This document shows positions 22,601 through 32,654 of a stretch of DNA of 64,000 nt, piece after piece. A program made the translations under genes and the position numbers. The stretch covers positions 348,793 to 412,792 of the forward strand of contig NW_006763131.1 in the NCBI RefSeq assembly GCF_000264905.1, written 5' to 3'. The stretch is from Stereum hirsutum FP-91666 SS1. Lineage: Eukaryota; Basidiomycota; Agaricomycetes; Russulales; Stereaceae. The notes beneath the pieces are model-generated. The model saw only the letters and a list, made by a program, of their open reading frames with translations, ran no database searches and was not told where the DNA came from. Within the stretch, counting starts at the first letter, position 1. Every line of letters starts with the position of its first letter.

Positions 22601-22961
22601 TCGACCCACCTTTCCCCTCCTTCCCCGTTCTGAAAATCCTTTCTAGCTCCCCCACTCTCTTGGCACTCCACTCAACACGACTCCTCTCCCAAACTGCCCT
22701 TTCCCTACCAATCACCTCCTCCGCCTCCTCCACGCTCTCGAACCCGAGTTTGAACACGAGGTCTTGCGAACGTTGGGTTAGGGAGAGGATCTGACGTTCG
22801 AGGGCGGATTTGGACGCTTGGGAGGATGAGAGTTGGGATTCGAGGATGGAGACGCGGTGTGTGAGGAAGGAGGAGGTTGGGTTTGCTTCCGGTGCGGGGA
22901 TGTCGTCTGAGTCTTGGGGAAGACTGGTAGATGAGGACGGCTCGAGTGGCAAGGGCGCCAT
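19653..22961 (-). CDS. CTP1: Ctp1/Sae2/CtIP-type DNA endonuclease activator
   Basis: This is the ortholog of the MRN/MRX cofactor that starts resection of DNA double-strand breaks. Five exons join in frame: 22961-22471 (donor GTATGT), 22411-22001, 21935-21475, 21377-20431 and 20267-19653, giving 974 aa. The N-terminal 250 residues contain heptad-like coiled coil (THRVSILESQLSSSQASKSA, then REKRAERHLDRSENKYETAK), the expected tetramerisation region. The middle is long, disordered and Ser/Pro/Lys-rich, with basic patches (KKEKRRRLD, PRRKRRR), Lys-Gly repeats and SSKPAS repeats. The C-terminal domain is diagnostic: KRSKMCAVDCEDCRAYYQNI carries the CxxC motif. About 110 residues later comes SRHRVAWTRPKTPPSYWDIG followed by FPNTQ, matching the RHR-PPxxxW-xGFPxT signature of CtIP/Sae2. 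An insert of about 100 residues separates CxxC from RHR. The protein is longer than yeast Sae2 and close to CtIP in size. The last 35 residues after the RHR domain are Glu/Arg/Gly-rich. Confidence 0.93.
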
Positions 22962-25316
22962 GATTAGATTATTCGTGACTTGGCCCTTCACCTTTACCTT
23001 GAAGTATAGGATGTGGAGATGGTGGTAATGAAGGAAGAGAGGCAAGGGCCACAGGGATATAAACGGAAGAACAAAAGGACGCGGGTGGCACCGAACGGCG
23101 AACGCGTCGAGTCACGATCACGCACGTTTAGTTCCCACGATGTGACCCGTTACGTACGCCACGCGGACCCACATCGATATCGTCCGCGGCCTCTTTTTCT
23201 TCCTCCACCACCGACGTTCAAGCATCTCGTCCTTTTCGCTGCTTTCCTATGTTCTTGACTTTCTATGCTCAAATCGGCTCTCGACGTTGGAATCTGCTCG
23301 GTCGTGCGAGTTGACCGTCATACCCGACACTTTTTGATCTCGGGAACTACGAACTCGACTTGACTCCCGAATCCTCAATACGGCTGTCATGGTGACTCTG
23401 ATTTTCCATCTCGTTCTGTGTCTTCTACAATCCCCACCACCGAGACGGCGGGAATTCTGTTCGTACCTCGATTGAGCCGTCGTCTCGTCTGTATCTTCGT
23501 GATTGGCGTTCTTCGTCGTACACCGTCGAGGGCCGAAGACCTTGTGGACGATCTTCTCGTCGTTGCATAGCTTTAATTGCCTGTCTTCGAGCTCCTGAGT
23601 GGAATCTTGATGTATGGGCGTCGATGATATCTGAGGGCCTGCTAGATGTCGATTTTCTGTCTCGTCTGTATCTTCGTGATTGGGGCGGAAGACCTTGTGG
23701 ACGATTTTCGAATCCGAGTCGTTGCATAAGTAGCTTGTGTCTTCGAGTCTTCGAGCTCCTGAGTTGATACATGGGCGATGGGCGTCAATGATATCTGAGG
23801 ACCTGGCAGTGGATGTCCGGAATCCCCTCACTGGGAGGGTGTATGTATGCGCTGCGAGGGATGGCCGATGGCCTACTGAGGGTGATTTTGCGGTGCCTGT
23901 GGGTCAAGCTCCGATTTTATTCTTCTCCTTCTTTTTTTTGAATCTTGGCGTCTTCTTTCATGCTCTGCATAGAGGAGGTAGAATCTGCGAACGATAGACT
24001 GCGTTGCAGCATACTTATATGCATAGAAAAATCCGATCTTCATCTATGAGCTCGCTGCATCAGAGGAGTATTAGGGTTTTCTCGGAACACGTTTACTCGC
24101 CGTCGTCTCGTCTCCATCCTCGTGATTGGCGTACTCCGACGTACATACACCGTTGAGCGACCGAAGACCTTCAATATGGACGATCTTCCGATCGTTGCAA
24201 AGCTTGGTCTTCGAGCTCCTGAGTTGATGCATGGGCGCTAATGGTCTCTGACGGCCTGGTGGATGTCTGGGATCCCCTTGCTTGGTTTGCTTGGTGGATG
24301 TATATATGCTCTGTGAGGGTGCTCATCGGCGACGGTTTATTTGGGAAAATAGACTGGCAGTCAAGCTTCCTCTCCATTGTCCCCAGAACGGTTTTCTAAT
24401 GTTTCCTTGTATCTTGAGAGATCAGACATAATCTATACCAGAATGACGGAATACATCAGATCAGATCAGACGGCATCTTTTGAACTTCTTTTGCGAGCTC
24501 TATGTATGCAACTTACCGTCTGAGTCTACCGCCTTAGCGCTCATCGTTACCGTTCTTGCGACGGTGGTAATCATTGGAACTAAATGAGTACCCTCTCGTC
24601 TCCCCCTTTCATCTTGGACGATTCAAGCCTTTCCATAGAACGGATAATTTTCTCTTTCTTTTTGCTTTTTTGGAGATGTGGCTCAGAATCTAGTAACCGA
24701 GGACTCTGGACGACGATCAACGTCGAGTAACCACCATACCCCCACACAAAGCTGTGACTACTTATCGCATTTCTCCAGCCATCTCCAGCCATGGCCATGG
24801 CCATTGATCCGGACTTCTCTCCCCGGGTCTCAAGGTTCTCATACCCCTACCCCTCCCACCAAGATTTTTCGTATCTGATGGAAGCGCACACCACCCACCC
24901 ATTTATCGCCACGATATTTGATTGGCGCGACTACCTATTGACTTCTCGGCGACGGGCTTTGATGCAATCCGAGGACGTGCATGCGTATTGTGCGGTGTGC
25001 GGTGTGCGGTGCATATAAGGTCAACGAGTCGGTGTTGATGGATTCGTCTTTTTCGCCCCTCCCTTCGTTTTCGTGTCTTCGTTCGTTATTCTTTCGTTTT
25101 TCTGGGTTTTATCTTCGTTCGTTCGTTCTTTCGCTTGCCGCTAGCTCGGCCTTTGTTTTTTCTTGCCCTTCTTCTTCTTCTTCTTGATTTTTCGACGTAT
25201 CGCCTTTCTACGCTACGATTTTCGTCTCTTCGGGTTCGAGTCGATCTTTATCCTAAGTTATCCCCTCTACCCATACCCATACACATCACTACCCATCCCA
25301 AACAAAATCACACGCA
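22962..25316. other. Divergent intergenic region with degenerate repeats
   Basis: This lies between the 5' ends of CTP1 (- strand) and the secreted protein gene (+ strand). Its left part is the CTP1 promoter. The middle holds three degenerate repeat units (separate entry). The last 300 bp are strongly T/C-rich with CTTCTT and CGTTCG runs, a typical fungal core promoter for the gene at 25317. A - strand frame at 23247-23831 encodes the repeat and shows nothing else, so it is not called a gene. Confidence 0.45.
23480..24330. repeat. Three degenerate direct repeat units of about 170-240 bp
   Basis: Units start near 23480, 23656 and 24104. Each reads, in order: GTCTCGTCT, an ATC(T/C)(T/-)CGTGATTGG word, GAAGACCTT then GGACGAT, CGTTGCA, CTTCGAGCTCCTGAGT, ATGGGCG, TCTGAGG or TCTGACGG, and GGATGT. 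Units 2 and 3 continue in parallel through GGATGTATAT-like words. Units 1 and 2 are adjacent; unit 3 is about 450 bp further on. No terminal inverted repeats or target-site duplications were seen. On the - strand the first two units would encode similar words (KIVHKVF, NHEDTDET), but stops break the third. Confidence 0.7.
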
Positions 25317-28300
25317 ATGGTCCAGATCATCCACACCACCCTGCCATTCCTTCCCTTCCTCTCACTCCTTGCCCTAACCCTTCAAGTCCGAACCGTCACC
25401 GCCGCCACAGCGCCACTGAAATTGAACGACTGGTCGGTGCCGTGCTTCCAGGGTCGATGCGCGTATGATCTTCCGGAGGCTGATGTGGATAATTCGACTT
25501 CGGGTTCGAGTGGGGGAAGTGGGAGTTTGCAGATCGTACGTCGTTTTTTTTCTCTTTTCCGACCCATCAATTGTATATATGTGCGAATGTGCTCATTTAT
25601 GTGTGTGTTGTGGCGTAACCAAAGTGGGGTTCCACGACCGGTATATCAGATATAACCCCTTCCGCGGGCTGGCTCGTCCTTTCCTGCAACACCTCCGCCT
25701 CCTCATCCGCCGTATTTATTTCAACTTCTGCCAACACCACCTCCAACCCGACATCGGCACAAGTAGATGTAAGGCTCGTGTGTTCGAGCGAGGATATGAC
25801 GGCGGCGGGGTGTGATCATCTGTTTGCGAATGGGGCGGAGGGGACGTTAGTGAGGATGCCGCCTGCGGGGGAACAGAACGTGAGTGCAACCGCCTTGAAT
25901 GTGTGTCGCTTTGGTCGCTAATGAGATTGTGCTCGGTTTGTGGTTTGGTTTTGTGCGATATAGTGCACCACCGCGCCCTTCCTCCGCGTCGCGAAAGCTT
26001 GGGTATCGGAGGACCAAACAATTCCGGGCAATGTGAAGCGGTCGATTGATAGCAGAGGAGGGGATGCGAACGTTACAGTCCATGCGTTGACGCTGGATAC
26101 GAATTTCGTGGCGATGGACGCGGGGAGGTCGGTTCCCTTTTTTCATGTCCTCGCCACTTTTACCTCTTCTAACTGACGTTTTTCGTCGAAATTGGGAAAC
26201 ATGTTATAGGCACGGAAATGTATCCTTCTCGATCCAAGCGGGTAGCGTCGTGTACGCCCCTAACACCGGCAGTTCAGCCTCTTCAGGCGCAAGTCTGAGT
26301 AATAGGAGAAGGGGGCATGAACGTTCGGGAAGGAGGTCTATGGTTGCTGAATCGAGGAGGAGACATGCGTTCGTCGCTGATTCTTTGGCTCGTCGTGGTA
26401 CGCATCTCGTCTCCCTCTTTCTTCTCACCCAATTTTACTACTCCTGCGATCTTGCGCTTATTTTCCGCATTTTTTGCTCCCGCGGAAACAGATGACCCGA
26501 CGACAATATCGCTCCAATCTCCCTCCACACCCATCACAGTCTCCAACGCACTCTCCACCCTCCTCTCCGCGCACATCCCCTGCTCCGCGTCCGTTTCGGC
26601 TACTTCGCCTACTATCAGTGCGGGCCCGGCGACCGTACAAGCGGGCGTGGACGCGAGTATGGACGTTAATTTGGATGCGCAGGTGCAGGTGGGCGTTGTC
26701 GCGGTGGGGCAGATCGTACCGCCGGGGATTAGTAGTCTGGGAGTTACGGCCGGTGAGTAGCTCCCTTTCTTCTTTTACCTCCCCTTTCCCTACTATCTTT
26801 TCGCACGTCGAAAAGTTAATTCTGACGGTGTTGCTTGTGGTCAGACTTCAACGCCTCCATGAGCGGAACCCTCTCCCTCACCGCCTCCGCAACGGGCACC
26901 ATCGACTCCGGCCCCCTCACCCTCTTCGAACTCGGCATCCCCGGTCTCTCCTTCCCCGGCATCCTCACCATCGGACCTTCCTTCAAGATCAGCGCCGATG
27001 CCAAAGCCTCCCTCGAACTCGACGTGGATATGAAGCTCGATCTCGCGCACAATATCACTAATGGACATTTGGTGTTCCCGCCCCAGGCGAATAGTACGCA
27101 GACGAATGGGACGAGCGGGGGCGTGTTCATCCCCGGGGATACGGGGTTGACGTTCGCGGCGAGCCCGGAATTGGATGGGAAGGCTAGTGTGGAGGCGCAT
27201 TTGATTCCTGGGGTATGTCTTTTCCTCCCTATCCTCTTTTTCTACTTCTCTTTGTCGGAATCGTTGACTGATCCACGTGAACAGCTCGACATCGGCCTCG
27301 ACGCATTCTCCGGCCTCGCATCCGCTACCATCTCCCTCAACCTCGACGCCTCCGCCACACTCGCCCTGAACGCATCCACCGGCGCCTCCGTCAGTGGCAC
27401 GGCGAACTCGACGGGCGTGTCGGTGTCGAACGTGACGACGACGGCGCCGCAGGGGTGCGTGGATGTGAGCGCGGAGCTGAATGTGAATGCGGGCGCGGAT
27501 GCGAAGTTTTTTGATTTGTTTGATGAGAGTGTTAGTGTGCCGATATTTGATAAGGTGTTCGAGATCTTCCAGGTGGGTCTACTTCGGTTCTCGATACTTA
27601 TATCTCACCGCATGTTGCTGAAGTTGTGTTGGTTTTTCGGATGAGCAGAAATGCTTCGATGCGTCGAACAGCACGGACTCGTCCAACTCTACTTCGTCTT
27701 CCAGCAACTCGACTTCTTGCGATAACTCGACGACGAGCTCGAATTCGACTTCGATGTACAACTCCACGTCGGCCTATTCTTCGTATAACACCACAGTATA
27801 CTCTGCCTCCAATTCCTCATCCGATGGGTCCTGCAACCCTACCACTTCGGCTTCCATGGCCGCTTCTACCTCCACGTCTACATCTGCATCTGCATCTGCA
27901 TCTGCGGCATATACGATGCGCGGTTCGTCATGGTGGTACTCCCAATCTGACGCATACTCCGCCGCTGCCGCCGCCGCTTCCAATTCTGTGTTTGTCACAA
28001 CGGTGACCATAACGCCCTCAATGCACATGGCCACACCTTCAGCCTCAGCAGCGGCGATGCCATATGCCTACGGCTACGGCGGGAACGCGAGCTATGGTTC
28101 TATGATGTCGAGGAGGGAGTTGAGTGTGATGGGAATTATGCGGAGGGCGGCGGATTTGCAGTGCGCGGGCGTGGATCTGTTGCCGCCGGTTGGGTTGGTC
28201 AGTCAGACGGTTAAGGCTGGAGAGTGAGTGTTTCTCCTTTTTCGACTGATGTTCTTTTATGTGATCATGAAGGCTGATTGGGTGTTTGATTGTGGTGTTT

Positions 28301-28331
28301 TAGTATCACGATCAAGTCAACTGTCGGGTGA
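25317..28331 (+). CDS. Large secreted Ser/Thr-rich protein of unknown family, paralogue 2
   Basis: Nine exons join in frame: 25317-25535, 25625-25879, 25964-26127, 26210-26397, 26492-26752, 26845-27212, 27285-27572, 27649-28223 and 28304-28331, giving 781 aa. The signal peptide is followed at about residue 38 by NDWSVPCFQGRCAYDLP, nearly identical to paralogue 1. Then come GISDITPSAGWLVLSC, VRLVCSSEDMTAAGCDHLFA and the Arg-rich NRRRGHERSGRRSM. The beta-strand-like region DVNLDAQVQVGVVAVG, GIPGLSFPGILTIGPSF and LDLAHNITNGHLVFPP follows, then GCVDVSAELNVNAGADAKFF. Next is a long Asn/Ser/Thr/Ala tail with many NST sequons and a (TS/AS)n run, ending in AADLQCAGVDLLPPVGLVSQ. Intron positions and phases equal those of paralogue 1. 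From memory, a GIPGL-PGI-IGP motif also occurs in uncharacterised fungal surface proteins; DUF7223 would be a family to test, but I cannot confirm it. Localisation outside the cell is inferred from the signal peptide. Confidence 0.87.
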
Positions 28332-28756
28332 GCATTCGGAAGCTGCGTAAGGGTATCTCAGAGATTTTTGTTGAGAAGAAAACGGCTGGTTGTCATCTTT
28401 TTGGTGGTTTGTATGAGCGATTTATCTCTAGTCACTACTGTGGACTTTGTGCTTTTAACTTATTACTTTCGTTCTTTATTGTCTGTGCTGTGGGATCTGG
28501 GATTCAACCATAAGTATTGTGCGGGTGCACCATTGATGCGTTCACTTTCATGTACAGTTCGCGCGTACGCCTTGTTCTCAGTATTGATCTAAGTTATATC
28601 TTTTCGTTTGTATGATAAGAGCAACGTCCTACTTTTCAATGTACTCGCAAGATATATAAGCACTTTCGTCGTTTTCTAACCCAAACATGAACAGAAGTGT
28701 TCCTAAAAGTGGGGTGAAAGCCTTCATCATAACCTAAGTAGATTCCTGGATGAGTA
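28332..28756. other. 3' flank of the secreted-protein gene
   Basis: AT-rich downstream sequence leading to the tRNA gene. No gene is seen. Confidence 0.4.
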
Positions 28757-28853
28757 ACACTCGTGGTGAAGTGGTTATCATGCTTGCCTTCCATTTCAGT
28801 GTTACGCTATGAGCGGTTAGCAAGCGGCACGGGTTCGATTCCCGTCGAGTGTA
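28757..28853 (+). tRNA. tRNA-Gly(UCC) with a 25-nt intron
   Basis: The acceptor stem ACACTCG (28757-28763) pairs perfectly with CGAGTGT (28846-28852), followed by discriminator A at 28853. The D arm GTGAAGTGGTTATCAT, containing the A box, is nearly the same as fungal tRNA-Gly(UCC). The anticodon stem CTTGC (28783-28787) pairs with GCAAG (28820-28824). The loop is C-T-TCC-A before an intron at 28794-28818, placed one base after the anticodon as in all nuclear tRNA introns. The T arm is ACGGG-TTCGATT-CCCGT, with a B box. A TTTT run at 28881 is a candidate Pol III terminator. The mature tRNA is 72 nt before CCA. Confidence 0.93.
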
Positions 28854-29168
28854 TGACAGTGGTACTGCCTTGATTCTCACTTTTGTTTTGTTGAGAACGA
28901 ATTTTGTCCAGAGTATTCGACATGCCGTGGGGAGAAGTCGTGCGGTGTGGCGAACGTACTGTATGTCGTAATTAAGCGCTGTCTATGGGGACGGGAAAAC
29001 AAATTGGGCGCGGTGCACGTGTTCGAACCCTGCCTTGTCCATTTTTGTTTCTGGAGTTCCAAATCTGACTAGACTTCAAGAAGACTTACATACTAGTTGA
29101 CGATGTTGAGTGCAACTACTGCTAAAATATTTACTGAATATCAGGCTCTGTACCCAGTCAACAAGGTC
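28854..29168. other. Short intergenic gap with a tRNA-like scrap
   Basis: 28980-29045 contains a TTCGAAC word and ends in TTGTCCATTTTT, reminiscent of a tRNA 3' half. Its T stem does not pair and no 5' half is present. Confidence 0.35.
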
Positions 29169-30827
29169 TCATTGCACTTCAGGTCCTGCAACACCACACT
29201 CTTGACCCTCGCTCTCAATGTCAGCTTTTCCCTCTCGACAAGATTTCCGAGGCGACGCAGGTGAGTCGCATAGACACCCTAACTCCACTTCGAATGTCGC
29301 TGATCTAGGATCTTGGTCCGCATAAGACTCCAAATCATATGTGGTTGAGACTGGTTCGCTTGCGTTGTGGCTCCGTCTCATATGGTGATGGTGATCGTGG
29401 CTAGCTGCTTGGAAGCTAGGAAGGTCGAACGAGGTTTCCGAGGTATCCCATACCGTTTGCTTTTGGTGTACGAGGACGATGATGACGGTAGGATAGAGCC
29501 CCTGCCAATTGGAGGATAAGTTTCGAGCATACAGTATAGTAGATGGGTGTAGGAAGGCTACGCACGACGATCTGGTTTGCAGTTGAATTGATTACAGATG
29601 CGGCGAGTTGGGCAGCTGTCGAGCTCGTGGTTTCGTCACGTATGTACGTGAATATTTTGGACAACTAAAGGGTACCAATGAAGAGCACGTCTCCTTCAGT
29701 CACAGATTCATAGTTGGATGCATGATGAGGACGTACCCAGAAAATAAGGTAGATGGAGCCAGACTCGATGAGAAGGATCACGATCCTCTCGCTATAGGTC
29801 CGATGTCCCTTCCTAGAGGCGCGTGATAGTGGGAAATCCCCACTGAGTGAATCCCGGAGCTGCCTATAGTACGGCAATGTCAAACAGTCAAATTTGATTC
29901 GGACTCCAAGGTATGCTGGTTCGAAGGAGACGATGATGACGGCAAGACATACCATGCCCTAACAGTTATCATAGAGGTCGCGACGAAGTTGATGGCTATG
30001 GAGAGGTAGAAGCTTGCGGTCTCCAGGTTTTGACAAGTAGGAGGTCGTGTCAGATAGTTCCAGTCATTGCGTCCTATGCAGCCTAAATATGCGAATGCCG
30101 TTGCTATAGGGGCAGAAGTGTACTAGTCAGCCGAAGTTCGAGAACTGCGAACTGAGAATTTGAAGAGAAGATTTGAAGGTGCTCACCAGTGGACGCAATC
30201 AATGATACTGCAAAAATTGAGACAACTAGTAGCGAACGATTCCACAGAGCACAAGCTCGCCACGCAACTACCGCGTCTCCGAGGATGAACTAGAGAAAAT
30301 ATTCGGTCAATGGACATTTTTCTACGACACCTCCCAGTCTAAACGACTCGTACTCACCTCCAAAGTGAATATGAACGACTGCCAAAACCATCTCGTTGCA
30401 TTGAGATTTGAATACTTTGTCTGGAGGCCCTGCTCTGACCCGTCAAGTATTTGACAAATGGGGAGGATAATGTTCACGACGTCGATGGACCAAAGGGTGG
30501 AGGACATAAGGAACATGAGCGCGCAGGTTGAGTACATAGTAAGGTGAGCTCTTGTACAGTCTTCTTTGCGTCTGGAAAAAAGCGGAGTGAGATTATTGAT
30601 GAATTGTGAGATCGTGCAGATGAAAGCGTACATCATGATAACGGTCGCAAAGACGAGGAACACGATGTATCCTCCTGAAGACTTCTGAGCATTCAAAACA
30701 TGGGTCTGCCCGTTGTTTCGATCGACGTACCGTATACAACAGTTTCGGGAACAAATGCCGCTATTGCGGAGATGAGAGCATCTCCTGTGGCAAGAGCAGC
30801 CTTACCGTCTTTACTTGGAAGTGCCAT
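29169..30827 (-). CDS. Multi-pass membrane protein of an agaricomycete-expanded family
   Basis: Seven exons join in frame on the - strand: 30827-30731, 30674-30358, 30289-30187, 30103-29953, 29863-29737, 29664-29566 and 29501-29169, giving 408 aa. The N-terminus is short (MALPSKDGKAALATGDALIS). About seven hydrophobic spans follow: ETVVYGGYIVFLVFATVIMM, the YSTCALMFLMSSTLWSIDVV region, WFWQSFIFTLEFILGDAVVA, LLVVSIFAVSLIASTATAF, the SFYLSIAINFVATSMITVRA region, IVILLIESGSIYLIFW and the region around NQIVGLYPTVIIVLVHQKQT. The motif GDAVVAWRACALWNR and the late GLYPTVIIVLV are, from memory, hallmarks of a large family of uncharacterised seven-TM proteins in mushroom genomes. The C-terminal 80 residues are hydrophilic, with HDHHHH. 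Its function is unknown; a receptor-like topology is only suggestive. All donors fit GTRNGT. Confidence 0.87.
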
Positions 30828-32654
30828 GATGACGAGAAAGAGTCTGAGGCTTAATTGAGTGGGAAGAGACAACGAGTGGTGAGGGTGTATAGAAGGGTAA
30901 CTTCTGTTAGAACACCTTGAAGCACCCGACTCATATATCTTGCATGGAGCGCACTTGCCTTACTGTGGAGACGGAAAATGTCTGAGACCGGAAGGTTGTT
31001 AACCACTCTAGTAAAAGCCAGAGTACCTGATATACATAATCAGCGCGCACAGAATGGATGGAAGCAAGCCGTGCCGGCACTGTTCCCAAAATATCCGTGT
31101 TAAAACGCGAGCGCCCTGTACAGCCTCTAGGTCGCGAGCAGCTGACCCAATGAAAGATAGTGGAGATTTATCAATGCAACAACGAACCATGATGACTTGC
31201 TGAGCAAAGACAAATAAGGTTGATGGCGAGTCTCGGTGGAAAGTTACTGGACGGTATATCCGGACCCATCACGCTCAGATCGGAGTCCGTGCTTATCCGC
31301 GCTCAGACTAAACCCTCTTGTTGTGGAGATATATATATGCAAGAACCGCGGTCGCAAATCCTAACGCTCCGTGGATAGCGATGCACCTGCGCGCTATCTG
31401 GGCTCAAACACAGAGTAGAAGCAAAACATGCACGTACAGCATCGTTGGCCACATAGAGACTAGCGGGTACAAGAAAAGGACAAAGACTATCCTGTTGGAC
31501 GAGGTGATTATTCCGATTTGGCTCTCAAGAACTGCTAGCTGAGATATATCATGAGGTACGTCGCGCATCTGTTGAGACTGTAATGCAGGTCAGGCAAGCG
31601 ATTGAGCCCGGCATGGAGAACGAGGAAGCAAACAAGCAGATCGCATTTTGGCGACCGCTCAAAGCTCTTTGGAGCGCTCCACTTACCCGCCATTTCACGC
31701 CACCGAGGCCTCTGGAGCTGCACTAGCGCCCGTCAGCCAAAACTCTCTAATACTCAAATGCTTCTCAGATGTCTGCAGGCGTTTAGAGATCTGGCAGGCG
31801 AGTAATTCCGACGTGAACCGGACGTTGCAGACCTTCCGTTCAGGCTATAAACAGTATGGCGCCTGAGCAGACGCGTTCAAAGCAGAGACTCGGAGTGGAT
31901 CTGAGTCGTCATAGGGGCTGCCATGACAGTTGGGGAAGACGGCGTCAGCGCATCAGAGTTTTGAAAAGCATACCAAGAGTTTTTACCAGAACGGAGTTCT
32001 CCTAGAGGTTACCAATACTAGTACCTACTGGGTAGCATTCATGACGGGGGGAAGTGAAGTTCTTGAATCTTCTCTCGTGGCGATAGTTCGCGTTCGGTAA
32101 AGGCCGGCGGAGGTTGAAACGAAGACATTACTTACGTACGATTGGGACACCACCAATGATGGCGTTAGCTTCACTAGGTTTACCAACGTGCTCTGTGATA
32201 GGCATCAAAATTTTCTCACTCAGAGCAGTGATGACGAATTTCGCGGGAAGGATGAGAGAAGCAGTGGACGTCCCTCCCATCGTATTTTACTTATACCATA
32301 TGGCGATGTTCTCCAGAGTTCATTTTTTGTGGCATCCATTCAAATGTGTTGACGGCATACCCATAGTGACGAACATAATCTCAGTGGTCGGCATTCCGAA
32401 CGAGCACCTTCCTCATTTACTTTTTTTTGCTCGCTCTAGAAGTTTGGCATGCTTTCTCTCATCGTGGTCCCATAAAGAGGCTGTGCAGTGCACTCGCATA
32501 CACATGTTTTACCATGATGTGTGCTCCAACGACAGTGAATAGACAACGGGTAAGACAGAAAATTCGATCATTAACATCCAAGCGTAGCTGAATAAAGAGA
32601 TAATCGGAAGACATCAACTCACGTAAATGAACGACGTTAACACGCGCCCACTGA
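30828..32654. other. Gene-poor stretch, possibly a membrane-gene relic
   Basis: No intact gene could be built. On the - strand near 31500-31330, a hydrophobic frame (VFVLFLYPLVSMWPTMLYVH, then a stop, then GALGFATAVLAYIYLHN) resembles transmembrane coding sequence. Near 32590-32150 there are intron-like signals around a broken frame. This could be a dead paralogue of the upstream membrane gene, but the evidence is weak. Confidence 0.3.

Noticed and set aside
23247..23831. 194-codon frame on the - strand as a real gene
   Set aside because: It is built from the degenerate DNA repeats, has no domain, and the third repeat unit is broken by stops.
28960..29045. Possible second tRNA on the + strand (TTCGAAC word, ending TTGTCCATTTTT)
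   Set aside because: The T stem has mismatches and no 5' half or D arm can be placed; at most a decayed scrap.
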